The translations under genes were made by a program, and so were the position numbers. This document shows positions 17,275-25,676 of a stretch of DNA of 64,000 nucleotides, in pieces (positions within the stretch are counted from its first letter, which is position 1; each line of letters starts with the position of its first letter). Under the pieces are notes generated by a model. That model was not told where the DNA came from and made no database searches. It saw only the letters and a program-made list of their open reading frames with translations. Source of the DNA: Salipiger sp. H15 (lineage in GTDB: Bacteria; Pseudomonadota; Alphaproteobacteria; Rhodobacterales; Rhodobacteraceae); assembly GCF_040409955.1 (NCBI RefSeq), contig NZ_CP123388.1:191258-255257 (forward strand). The letters are read 5' to 3'.

Positions 17275-18609
17275 ATGAGCCTGCGTTCGGGATTGATAGG
17301 GATGCTCTGGCTGGTGACGCTGCTGGCGGGGCTCGCCACGCTGGGCTGGACCGCGGCCGAGGCCTATCACGCCGCCGGGCACGACATGCGCACCACGCTC
17401 GCCCGCGCCGGCATGGTGCTCGAGCGCAACTACCACATGGAGCCGCGCGCCGGCGATCCGCACTATGCCGAGTGGACCTCGATCAAGCTGCTCGCCGTGA
17501 TGGCGCCCGGCACCTGCATCGAGTTCCAGCAGGGCACCATTTCGCCGCGCCGCCTCTGCGCCGGCTGGCAGGTCTTCGGGCCGATCCCGCCCAAGGCTTA
17601 CCGCGACCTCGCGAAGCGTTTCTTCACCGTGCCGGAGCCGGTCAGCCGCGAGGGCTCGGCCTCGCAGAACGGCGCCTTCACCATCACCGCCTCCTTCGAT
17701 CCGCTGGCGGTGGCGACGCTCTCGTGGCAGCGGGTGTGCCTCGCGGTCTGGCAGACGCTGGCCATGGCCGCGGGTGTCCTCGCGCTCGGCACGCTGGCGG
17801 TGGTCTGGCGGCTCGGGCCGGTGGCGCGGATCGTGCGGGGGCTCGACCACCTTGCGGCGGGTGATCTCGGCATGCAGATCGCGCCCGGTGGCGCGAAGGA
17901 GTTCCGGCAGATCGCCGCCGCGCTCAACCAGCTGTCCGGCACGCTGCGGGCGGGCGCCGAGCGGCAGCGCGCGCTGACCCGCAAGCTGCTCGAGGTAGAG
18001 GACCGGGAACGCCGCCAGCTGGCGCGTGACCTGCACGACGAGTTCGGCCAGACCCTGACCGCGACCAATGCCCTTGCCGCCTCGATTGCCATCGCCGCGG
18101 CGGACCGACCGGACGTGGTGCGCGACGCCCGCAGCATCGGCACCAACATCCGCAGCATGATGGAATGCCTGCGCGGCGCCTTCGCCCGGCTGCGGCCGCC
18201 GGATCTCGAGGAGATCGGCCTCTTTGCCAGCCTGCGCACCATGCTGGCGGGCTGGGAGCGGGAGCGCGGCGTGAAGATGGAGCTGAAGATCGACGTGCCC
18301 GAGGACCGGGTGCCCGACGCGGTGGCGCTCGATCTCTACCGGATCGTGCAGGAATGCGTCACCAACGCCATGCGCCACGGCGCGCCCGCAACCGTCAGCG
18401 TCGAGCTTACCGGCGAGCGGGGCGCGCTGGTCCTGATCGTGCAGGACGACGGCGGCGGGCTCAGCGGCGAGGCACGGGGCGGGCACGGCATTCTCGGCAT
18501 CCGCGAGCGCATCGAGGCGCAGAGCGGCGCGCTCGACATCCGCGACACCGGCCGCGGCGTGCGGGTCGCGGTCTCGATCCCCATTCCGGCATGGGCGGAC
18601 GCGGCGTGA
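17275..18609 (+). CDS. NarL-type sensor histidine kinase (MxaY-like)
   Basis: A 444-residue membrane histidine kinase. Two membrane segments (about 6-28 and 155-180) enclose a periplasmic sensor region of about 125 residues; a HAMP linker follows (about 180-230). The HisKA_3 phosphoacceptor motif has His254 in ARDLHDEFG, and the ATPase domain ends with HGILGIRERIEAQSGALDI. It is divergent from the moxR-type operon, mirroring the mxaYX-mxaR arrangement reported for Paracoccus. The signal sensed is unknown. Confidence 0.85.
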   Translation: MSLRSGLIGMLWLVTLLAGLATLGWTAAEAYHAAGHDMRTTLARAGMVLERNYHMEPRAGDPHYAEWTSIKLLAVMAPGTCIEFQQGTISPRRLCAGWQVFGPIPPKAYRDLAKRFFTVPEPVSREGSASQNGAFTITASFDPLAVATLSWQRVCLAVWQTLAMAAGVLALGTLAVVWRLGPVARIVRGLDHLAAGDLGMQIAPGGAKEFRQIAAALNQLSGTLRAGAERQRALTRKLLEVEDRERRQLARDLHDEFGQTLTATNALAASIAIAAADRPDVVRDARSIGTNIRSMMECLRGAFARLRPPDLEEIGLFASLRTMLAGWERERGVKMELKIDVPEDRVPDAVALDLYRIVQECVTNAMRHGAPATVSVELTGERGALVLIVQDDGGGLSGEARGGHGILGIRERIEAQSGALDIRDTGRGVRVAVSIPIPAWADAA

Positions 18610-19277
18610 GGAAGATCAGCCTGATGATCGTCGACGACCACCCGGTGGTGCGCGAGGGCTACCGGCGGCTCATCGAGCTGCAGCCCGACATGACCATCGT
18701 CGCCGAGGCCGAGGACGCGCGCGGCGCCTACGTGCGCTACCGCGAGACCGCGCCCGACGCCGTCATCATGGACGTGACCCTGCCCGGCGCGACCGGGATC
18801 GAGGCGCTCCGGCACATCCGCCAGTACAACCCCGATGCACGCGTCGTCGTCTTCACCATGCACCAGGGCGCCGCCTTTGCCCTGAAGGCCATCGAGGCCG
18901 GCGCTACCGGCTATGTCACGAAAAGCAGCGACCCCGAGGAACTGATCGCCGCCATCCGCGGCGCGATCGCCGGGCGCAGCATCATCTCTCCCGACCTGAT
19001 GCGGGCGATCGCCCAGGACCGGATCATGGGCAATGAGACCCGGCTGCGCGACCTCTCGGTGCGGCAGACCGAGATCCTCCGCCTCATCGCGCGCGGCTGG
19101 ACCGCCGAGCGCATCGCCGACGATCTCGCCATCAGCCGCAAGACGGTCCAGAACAACCACTACCAGATCAAGAGCATCCTCGACCTCGACACCGACGCGA
19201 AGCTGGTCTGGTTCGCCCTCGAGGCCGGGCTGGTCGGCGAGCAGGACGGCGCGGGGCATCCGGCGGGACCGGCGTAG
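18606..19277 (+). CDS. NarL/LuxR-type response regulator (MxaX-like)
   Basis: A 223-residue response regulator. The receiver domain has the acidic pair D10-D11, phosphoacceptor D56 (VIMDVTLPG) and the conserved Lys of VTKSSD near 106. The LuxR-type DNA-binding helix-turn-helix covers the last ~60 residues (LSVRQTEILRLIARGWTAER and following). The start is GTG 18606, overlapping the kinase stop as GTGA; an in-frame ATG at 18591 is possible. It pairs with the kinase, and the palindrome at 17181-17219 is a likely target. Confidence 0.87.
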   Translation: MRKISLMIVDDHPVVREGYRRLIELQPDMTIVAEAEDARGAYVRYRETAPDAVIMDVTLPGATGIEALRHIRQYNPDARVVVFTMHQGAAFALKAIEAGATGYVTKSSDPEELIAAIRGAIAGRSIISPDLMRAIAQDRIMGNETRLRDLSVRQTEILRLIARGWTAERIADDLAISRKTVQNNHYQIKSILDLDTDAKLVWFALEAGLVGEQDGAGHPAGPA

Positions 19278-19380
19278 GGAACCCGCTCAGAGACCGGCAA
19301 TGTCCGGCACCCGCCCGAGGGGAAAGCGTGCAAGGGGTCCCCGCCTTTAGGGCCGGACGGGAACCCACGCATTGCCCGGC

Positions 19381-21381
19381 TCAGAAGGTCATCTGCAGCC
19401 CAAGGTAGTAGGTGCGGCCGGGACCGTTGCCGGTCGAGGCATAGGGCAGGTATTCCTCGTCGCCGAGGTTGGCGACCTTTGCGGTGATCAGCAGGTTGTC
19501 CGTCGCCTCGTAGCTCGCGAAGACGTCCCAGAGCCCGTAGGCATCGCTTTCCGCCTCGCTGTCGATCGACACGCCCGCGGCGGTGTAGCTGTAGGTCGCG
19601 CCCGCCGTCAGGTCGCCGCCGAGGAAGTGGCGGGCCAGCGTGGTCGAGAAGGTCTCGGGCGGCTGCAGCTCGTAGCCCTCGTAGCCCGACGGCGGGGTCG
19701 AGTCCGAACTGGTGTAGGACAGCGCCGCCGACCAGAGCTCTGACTCGTAGGCCGCCTCGAGCTCGAAGCCCTGCGTGACCGTCGTGCCGTCGATGTTGTC
19801 ATAGAAGGCGAGCGTGGTCGGGCCGACCGAGGTGTAGGTGTCCTCCATGACGTAGGCGACGTAATCCTCGACGTTCATCTTGAAGTAGGCGAGCCGCGCG
19901 GTCAGCCGGTCGCCCGGGGCGATGATGTTGCCGCGCGCGATGTTGACGCCGATCTCGCCGCCCTCGGTGGTCTCGGCCTGAAGATCGGGGTTCGGCCCGA
20001 GGTAGAGGTTGAAGAAGCCGTAGCCGTGGAAGCTTTCCTGCAGGGTCTCCTGCAGCGAGGGTGCGCGGGTGCTGCGCGAGAGGGAGACGTAGGGCTGAAG
20101 CCAGTCGTTGACCTGGTAGGCCAGCGTCAGCTTGGGATCGAGGGAGCTTTCGTCGATGTCGACGTCACCCGACTCCAGCTCGTTGTCGAGCCTGCCGTGC
20201 AGGCTGTAGTCGCTGTAGCGCAGCGCCGCGGTGATCTCCCACGGGCCGTTCGAGAAGATGTTCTCGGTGTAGACCCCCAGCGTCTTCGCCTCGCCGAAGG
20301 TCGGGTTCGCGCCGCCCTCGGCCCCGCCGAGGACATCCTCGTAATACTCGAAACCGTTGGTCGAGGTCAGCACCCAGCTTCCGAGCGCCAGTTCGCTCAC
20401 GTTGGTGACGTCGAGCCCGGTGGTGATGGTCCGCATCTGCCGCCCGACGTAGGAACCGGTGCCGTCGATCGAGCCGGTGTACTCATTGTCGGTGATCGCG
20501 CGGTAGACATTCGCTTTGAGGTTGATCGCCGGGCTGTAGTTCAGACTGTAGCCCAGCTTGTAGAGGTCGGTGGTCATCTCCTGCTCGTAGGAGTTCGAGG
20601 CATAGTCCGCGTTCATCCGCGTCGCCAGGACCTCGAGGCTCTGGGTCTCGGTCAGCGCGGTGCGCCCGCGCAGCATGTAGCTGTCGCGGTCCTTGTCGGT
20701 GTTGGCCACCTCGTTGCCCGCGCCGTCCTCGAAGGCATCGGCGGTGGTGCGGGCATAGGCGCCGAGGATCGAGCCACGCGCGCCCACATAGGCCGCCGCG
20801 CCCATGCGCCCGAAGTCGTCGCCATTGTCGCCGTAGCTGAGCCGGACCCGCCCGCCCGCGCCCTGCCCGTCGACGATGTCCTCGGCCTCGAGCAGCCGGA
20901 AGTTCGCCGCCCCGGCCGAGCCGCTGCCCCCCGCGGTCACCACCGCGCCGCGGGTGATGTCGATACCCTGCAGGAATAGCGGCTCGAAATTCGCGTAGCC
21001 CTCGGAGGCGTGGCCGTTGAAGCGGAAGGTCTGCGGCACGCCCTCGACCGTCATCGCCACCCGGCCCTGCCCCTGCAGGCCGCGGATCGACACGGCGACG
21101 CCCGGCTGCCCGGGGTTGAGGCGGGTCGAGACGCCCGGCGTCTGGCGCAGCACGTCATCGACCGTCGCGGTGCCGCCCTGCGCGGTCACTGAGCTGCCTT
21201 CGAGATGCGAGCTGTTCTCGCCCGCGTAGACCGGGGTGCCGTCGGCCGAATAGCCGACGACGATGCGCCCGAGGAAGGTCGCCTCGGGGTCGGCCGCGTC
21301 CTGCGCCGCGGCGGATGTCCCGGTCGCCGCCAGCGCCAGCGTGATCGCGGTCGCGCCCCGGAGGAATGCTGCAAGTCTCAT
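19381..21381 (-). CDS. hmuR: TonB-dependent heme/hemoprotein receptor (HmuR-like)
   Basis: This 666-residue outer-membrane receptor imports heme using TonB energy. The signal peptide is about residues 1-27, the plug domain about 45-150 (SVTAQGGTATVDDVLRQTPG at its start), and the rest a 22-strand barrel ending in the classic terminal Phe (GLQMTF). An NPDL motif and a STRAPSLQE segment near 440-470 correspond to the NPNL and FRAP motifs of heme receptors. AAGGA lies 8 bases before the ATG. It is divergent from hmuSTUV. Its leader carries a strong 26-base palindrome. No tonB or exbBD is in the window. Confidence 0.88.
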   Translation of the reverse strand: MRLAAFLRGATAITLALAATGTSAAAQDAADPEATFLGRIVVGYSADGTPVYAGENSSHLEGSSVTAQGGTATVDDVLRQTPGVSTRLNPGQPGVAVSIRGLQGQGRVAMTVEGVPQTFRFNGHASEGYANFEPLFLQGIDITRGAVVTAGGSGSAGAANFRLLEAEDIVDGQGAGGRVRLSYGDNGDDFGRMGAAAYVGARGSILGAYARTTADAFEDGAGNEVANTDKDRDSYMLRGRTALTETQSLEVLATRMNADYASNSYEQEMTTDLYKLGYSLNYSPAINLKANVYRAITDNEYTGSIDGTGSYVGRQMRTITTGLDVTNVSELALGSWVLTSTNGFEYYEDVLGGAEGGANPTFGEAKTLGVYTENIFSNGPWEITAALRYSDYSLHGRLDNELESGDVDIDESSLDPKLTLAYQVNDWLQPYVSLSRSTRAPSLQETLQESFHGYGFFNLYLGPNPDLQAETTEGGEIGVNIARGNIIAPGDRLTARLAYFKMNVEDYVAYVMEDTYTSVGPTTLAFYDNIDGTTVTQGFELEAAYESELWSAALSYTSSDSTPPSGYEGYELQPPETFSTTLARHFLGGDLTAGATYSYTAAGVSIDSEAESDAYGLWDVFASYEATDNLLITAKVANLGDEEYLPYASTGNGPGRTYYLGLQMTF

Positions 21382-21412
21382 CGTCTTTCGTCCTTGTCCC
21401 TTCGCCGGCGAC

Positions 21413-21438
21413 GGCCTGCCTGCGGGCGCAGGCAGGCC
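21413..21438 (-). promoter_or_regulatory. Leader hairpin of heme receptor mRNA
   Basis: GGCCTGCCTGCG-GG-CGCAGGCAGGCC: perfect 12-base arms around two bases, centred about 45 bases upstream of the receptor start codon on the minus strand. In the transcript it would form a very stable stem-loop in the 5' leader, possibly controlling translation or elongation. Confidence 0.45.
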
Positions 21439-21750
21439 CCGGCCATGGCGGCGCGCCGGCGCACTCGTTATCGGACGGTGCGGGCCCTTGGCCGACCGTC
21501 CTTCGGTTCATGATGTGGGGTGTTCGCTTGCGCAGGCGTCCGGGGGCCGGAAACACGCTCAGCTGGCGCTCTCGAAGGGCTACGCTCTCCGCCCGCCTAA
21601 AGTCAAGTGTTTTAGTCTGGAATATGGCACGCGGGAGTTCGGGCACGTCAGATGTGAAGACATCGCCTGATTTCAAGGCATTGCGACGTGTCGTTCCCGC
21701 GAGCCACCACGAAGCTCTTGCACCACCTCCACTACCTGAGTAGATAAGTC

Positions 21751-21772
21751 GGAAATACAGGTGTATTTTCCG
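21751..21772. promoter_or_regulatory. Candidate iron-responsive operator before hmuS
   Basis: GGAAATAC-AGGT-GTATTTTCC is an inverted repeat with one extra T in the right arm, 66 bases before the hmuS start. Position and AT-rich composition suit a metalloregulator site, but which regulator is unknown. Confidence 0.3.
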
Positions 21773-21838
21773 CTCCAGCCTAAGCATCCGCCGGGTGCCA
21801 GCCAGACATCGCGTCCCCCACATGGCCAGGAGTGACTT

Positions 21839-22894
21839 ATGGCTCAAACCCCGCCGCTTTCCGCGCAGGACATCCGTGCCGCGCGTCTCGAGAAATCCAC
21901 CCTGCGCGAGCGCGATCTCGCGGAGCAGCTCGGCATCAGCGAGGCTGAACTGATAGCCGCCCACGTGGGTCACGGCGTCACCCGCATCAGCGCCGATCCC
22001 GACCGGCTGATGGCCGCCGCCGAGAAGCTGGGCGAGGTTCTCGCCCTCACCCGCACCCCCTCCTGCGTGCATGAGAAGCTCGGGCGGTACGCCAACTACC
22101 ATTCCGGCGAGCACGCCTCGATGGTGCTCAACGGCGAGATCGACCTGCGCATCTTCCCGCGCCACTGGGTGCATGGCTTCGCGCTCGACCAGCAGACCGA
22201 AAAGGGCCTCCGCCGCGCGCTGCTGGTGTTCGACGCCGCCGGCGACGCGGTGCACAAGATCCACCTGCGCGACGGCTCGGACCACGAGGCCTGGGCAGGT
22301 GTGGTCGCCGATCTCGCGCTCGAGGTGCAGGACGAGACGCTTCAAACCGAGCCGCGCGAGGCCCCCGAGCCCGCGCGCGCCCGCGCCGACCGCGCCGGGG
22401 AACTGCGCGAGAACTGGGACAAGCTGACCGACACCCACCAGTTCCTGACGATGGTCAGCCGGCTAAAGATGAACCGGCTCGGGGCCTACCGCGTCGCCGG
22501 GGCGCCCTACGTCCGCCCGGTCGCGCCGCAGAGCCTCGAGGCGCTGCTCACCGAGCTTTCGGCGAAACAGGTGCCGGTGATGGTCTTCGTCGGCAACAAC
22601 GGCTGCATCCAGATCCATTCCGGTCCGGTCACCAATATCAGGATGATGGGCCCCTGGCTCAACGTGCTCGACCCCGGCTTCGACATGCACCTGCGCAGCG
22701 ACCACGTCGCCGAGGTCTGGGAGGTGCACAAGCCGACCCGGCGCGGCATGGCGGTCTCGGTCGAGGCCTTCGACGCCGAGGGCCGGATCATCCTGCAGAT
22801 CTTCGGTGTGCGCAAACCGCAGGACCGCGCCGCCGAGTTCGAGGCGATCGCCCGCGCCCTGCCCGAGGTCGCGCCCGCCGAGGTGCTGTCGTGA
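21839..22894 (+). CDS. hmuS: Heme-degrading/trafficking protein HmuS (ChuS family)
   Basis: A 351-residue cytoplasmic protein that accepts imported heme and degrades or passes it on. It shows the family's two related halves (about 30-170 and 205-345). H200 in LTDTHQF corresponds to the heme-ligating His of ChuS/HemS, and the C-terminal half carries the conserved GNNGCIQIHSG segment. AGGAG lies 5 bases before the ATG. It heads hmuSTUV: its stop overlaps the hmuT start by 4 bases. Confidence 0.92.
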   Translation: MAQTPPLSAQDIRAARLEKSTLRERDLAEQLGISEAELIAAHVGHGVTRISADPDRLMAAAEKLGEVLALTRTPSCVHEKLGRYANYHSGEHASMVLNGEIDLRIFPRHWVHGFALDQQTEKGLRRALLVFDAAGDAVHKIHLRDGSDHEAWAGVVADLALEVQDETLQTEPREAPEPARARADRAGELRENWDKLTDTHQFLTMVSRLKMNRLGAYRVAGAPYVRPVAPQSLEALLTELSAKQVPVMVFVGNNGCIQIHSGPVTNIRMMGPWLNVLDPGFDMHLRSDHVAEVWEVHKPTRRGMAVSVEAFDAEGRIILQIFGVRKPQDRAAEFEAIARALPEVAPAEVLS

Positions 22895-23757
22895 GGCTCG
22901 CCACCTGTCGCCGCCTGACGCTGGCGGCGCTCCTTGCGCTGCCGCTCCTGCCCGCGCCCTCTCGCGCCGGGGAGGCGCAGCGCATCGTCTCGATCGGCGG
23001 CTCGGTCACCGAGATCGTCTATGCCCTTGGCGAAGAAGACCGGCTCGTGGCGCGCGACACCACATCGACCTACCCGCCCGAGGTCGCCGCCCTGCCCGAC
23101 GTCGGCTACATCCGGCAGCTTTCGCCCGAGGGCGTGCTGTCGGTGAACCCCACGCTGGTCCTGACCGAGGAGGGCGCCGGGCCGCCCGAGGCGGTGGATC
23201 TGCTGAAGGAGGCCAGCGTCGAGTTCGTCGAGATCCCCGAGGGCTACGACCGCGCCGCCGTGCTCACCAAGATCCGCCGCGTCGCCGAGGTGCTGGGCGT
23301 GCCCGAAAAGGGCGAGCGACTCGCCTCGGACGTGGCGGGCGCCCTCGACGACGCGGGCAGGATCGTCGGGGAGGAGACCTCGGGCACCCCGCCGCGCCGG
23401 GTGCTCTTCGTGCTGTCGATGCAGGGCGGGCGCATCATGGCGGGCGGCGCGAACACCGCCGCGGACGGGATCATCCGCCTTGCCGGCGGGGTGAACGCCA
23501 TTGCCGGGTTCGAGGGGTACAAGCCGCTCTCGGACGAGGCCGTCATCTCGGCCGCGCCCGACGTGATCCTGATGATGGCGCGCGGTGGCGCTCTGGCGGT
23601 CAGCGATGACGCGCTCTTCGCGCACCCGGCGATCCGGTCCACCCCGGCGGGCGAGGCCCGCTCGGTGCTGCGCATGGACGGGATGAAGCTGCTCGGCTTC
23701 GGGCCGCGCACCGCCGAGGCGGCGACCGAGCTTGCCCACGCGCTCGCGGGTGGCTGA
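22891..23757 (+). CDS. hmuT: Periplasmic heme-binding protein HmuT
   Basis: A 288-residue class III binding protein of the heme ABC importer. The signal peptide is about residues 1-28 (LAALLALPLLPAPSRAG), followed by the family opening RIVSIGGSVTEIVYALG and the helical linker typical of heme and siderophore binding proteins. The start is GTG, overlapping the hmuS stop as GTGA. It delivers heme to HmuUV. Confidence 0.92.
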   Translation: MRLATCRRLTLAALLALPLLPAPSRAGEAQRIVSIGGSVTEIVYALGEEDRLVARDTTSTYPPEVAALPDVGYIRQLSPEGVLSVNPTLVLTEEGAGPPEAVDLLKEASVEFVEIPEGYDRAAVLTKIRRVAEVLGVPEKGERLASDVAGALDDAGRIVGEETSGTPPRRVLFVLSMQGGRIMAGGANTAADGIIRLAGGVNAIAGFEGYKPLSDEAVISAAPDVILMMARGGALAVSDDALFAHPAIRSTPAGEARSVLRMDGMKLLGFGPRTAEAATELAHALAGG

Positions 23758-23758
23758 G

Positions 23759-24826
23759 ATGGTGGCGATCCATCCCGAGGGCCACCTCGTCGGCGACCGG
23801 CGCGGACTGGCCCGCCGCACAAGCTGGGCCCTCGTCGCGCTGCTGCTTGTCGCGGCCTATGCCAGCCTCGCGGTCGGGGCCTCGGGCGTCTCGCTGCCCG
23901 CCGCGCTGGCGGACCTGCTGGCGGGCCGCGAGATCGACGCCCGTGCCCGGATCATCCTGTGGGACATCCGCCTGCCCCGGCTGCTGACCGGCATGATGGT
24001 CGGCGCCTCGCTCGCGGTGGCGGGCGCGGTGCTGCAGGGGCTCTTCCGCAACCCGCTGGCCGATCCCGGGCTGGTCGGCGTCAGCGCCGGGGCGGGGCTG
24101 GGCGCGATCTCGGCCATCGTGCTCGGCGGGCTGCTGCCCGCGGGGATCGCCGGGGTTCTCGGCGCGGCGCTGGTGCCGGTGCTGGCCTTCGCGGGCAGCT
24201 GGCTGTCGGTCAGCCTGCTCTACGTGATCGCGACCCGCGGCGGGCACACTTCCGTGGCGACGATGCTGCTGGGTGGCATCGCGCTGGCGGCGATGACCGC
24301 GGCCTTCTCGGGGTTGCTCATCTACATGGCCGACGACCAGCAGCTGCGCGACCTCACCTTCTGGAGCCTCGGCTCGCTCGCCGGCGCGTCCTGGGGCAAG
24401 ACCCTTGCCGCGGCGCCGCTGATGCTGGCCGCGCTCGTCGCCGCCCCGGCCCTCGCGCGCGGGCTCAACGCGCTGGCGCTCGGCGAGGCGGCGGCGCATC
24501 ACCTCGGCGTCCCGGTGCAGCGCCTGAAGACCGGCGCGATCCTCGTGGTCGCGGCGGCGGTCGGCGCGGCCACGGCGATCTCGGGCGGCATCGGCTTCGT
24601 CGGCATCGTGGTGCCGCACCTGCTGCGCCTTGCCACCGGGCCGGATCACCGCGCGCTGCTGGTCAATTCGGGCCTGCTGGGGGCGAGCCTGCTGCTGCTC
24701 GCCGATGTGGTCAGCCGCAGCATCGTCGCGCCGAGCGAGCTGCCCATCGGCATCGTCACCGCGGTGATCGGCGGGCCCTTCTTCCTGTGGATCCTGCTGC
24801 GCCGGCGCGGCAGCCTGGAGATCTGA
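23759..24826 (+). CDS. hmuU: Heme ABC transporter permease HmuU
   Basis: A 355-residue FecCD-family permease with about ten membrane helices. Segments PRLLTGMMVGASLAVAGAVL and GGIGFVGIVVPHLLR are the conserved marks of this family. The start ATG 23759 lies one base after the hmuT stop codon; longer frames are shadows. It forms the inner-membrane channel with HmuV. Confidence 0.93.
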   Translation: MVAIHPEGHLVGDRRGLARRTSWALVALLLVAAYASLAVGASGVSLPAALADLLAGREIDARARIILWDIRLPRLLTGMMVGASLAVAGAVLQGLFRNPLADPGLVGVSAGAGLGAISAIVLGGLLPAGIAGVLGAALVPVLAFAGSWLSVSLLYVIATRGGHTSVATMLLGGIALAAMTAAFSGLLIYMADDQQLRDLTFWSLGSLAGASWGKTLAAAPLMLAALVAAPALARGLNALALGEAAAHHLGVPVQRLKTGAILVVAAAVGAATAISGGIGFVGIVVPHLLRLATGPDHRALLVNSGLLGASLLLLADVVSRSIVAPSELPIGIVTAVIGGPFFLWILLRRRGSLEI

Positions 24827-24829
24827 GCC

Positions 24830-25618
24830 ATGCTGAACGCAACTGATGTCACCGTGACCCTGGGGCGCCGCCGGGTCCTCGACGGGGTGAGCTTTCGCGC
24901 CGCGCCCGGTGCGCTGACGGCGATCGTCGGGCCGAACGGCTCGGGCAAGACCACGCTGCTGCGCGCCATGTCCGGCGATCTCGGCTACGAAGGGCGCATC
25001 ACGCTCGGCGGAGAGGATCTCTCGGGCACTCCTCCCTGGCGTCTTGCCCTCCGCCGCGCAGTGCTGGCGCAGTTCACGCCGCTGGCCTTTCCCTTCACCG
25101 TGGCCGAGGTCGTCCGGCTCGGGCAGATCCGCAGGAGCGCGGCTGGCGCGCCCGACCTCACCCCGCGCGCGCTGGCGCGCGTGGGGCTTTCGGGATACGC
25201 CGGGCGGCCCTACCAGGAGCTTTCGGGCGGCGAGCAACAGCGCGTCCAGCTTGCCCGCGTGCTCTGCCAGGTCTGGGAGCCGGTCGAGGAGGGCGAGGCG
25301 CGCTGGCTGTTCCTCGACGAGCCGGTCTCTAGCCTCGACATCGCGCACCAGCTGCAGGTCATGCGGATCGCCCGCGACTTCGCCGACGCGGGCGGCGGCG
25401 TGGTGGCGATCATGCACGACCTGAACCTCACCGCGATGTTCGCCGACAGCGTCGCGCTGCTGGCCGGGGGACGGCTGCTGGAGCAGGGCAGCGCCGGGAC
25501 GCTGCTGCGCGACGAACTGCTGTCCCGCGCCTACGGCTGCACGCTGCGCGTGAGCACGCCGCCCGTCACCGGCCCCTACGTGCTGCCGCATTCGGCGCAG
25601 CTGGGCGGCGCCGGCTAG
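24830..25618 (+). CDS. hmuV: Heme ABC transporter ATPase HmuV
   Basis: A 262-residue ABC ATPase that powers heme import. Walker A is GPNGSGKTT (about 34-42), the signature LSGGEQQRVQLARVL (about 131-145) and Walker B LFLDEPVSSLD (about 163-173), followed by the switch His of MHDLNLTAMF. It starts 3 bases after the hmuU stop and ends the operon, converging on the racemase-like gene. Confidence 0.94.
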   Translation: MLNATDVTVTLGRRRVLDGVSFRAAPGALTAIVGPNGSGKTTLLRAMSGDLGYEGRITLGGEDLSGTPPWRLALRRAVLAQFTPLAFPFTVAEVVRLGQIRRSAAGAPDLTPRALARVGLSGYAGRPYQELSGGEQQRVQLARVLCQVWEPVEEGEARWLFLDEPVSSLDIAHQLQVMRIARDFADAGGGVVAIMHDLNLTAMFADSVALLAGGRLLEQGSAGTLLRDELLSRAYGCTLRVSTPPVTGPYVLPHSAQLGGAG

Positions 25619-25676
25619 ACCCCGGGGCGGATCCGGCGGACGGGTTCGCCGCCGGAAGCCCCCCGCCGCGCCGCGG

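Larger units (their letters stand above)
21382..21838. other. Regulatory region between heme receptor and hmuSTUV
   Basis: This 457-base region has no credible gene. It holds a 26-base palindrome (21413-21438) and a second stem, GGACGGT...ACCGTCC (21473-21479 with 21495-21501), both in the leader of the receptor. An AT-rich stretch lies around 21597-21630, and a near-palindrome before hmuS (21751-21772). Both divergent promoters must lie here. I did not find a clean Fur, Irr or RirA consensus by eye. Confidence 0.6.

Noticed and set aside
22463..25591. Overlapping minus-strand open frames opposite hmuSTUV
   Set aside because: No ribosome sites or domain similarity; shadows of the heme genes.
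25633..25655. Hairpin CCGGCGG/CCGCCGG as terminator between hmuV and the racemase-like gene
   Set aside because: Seven-base stem, nine-base loop and no T-run; too weak to list as a terminator.
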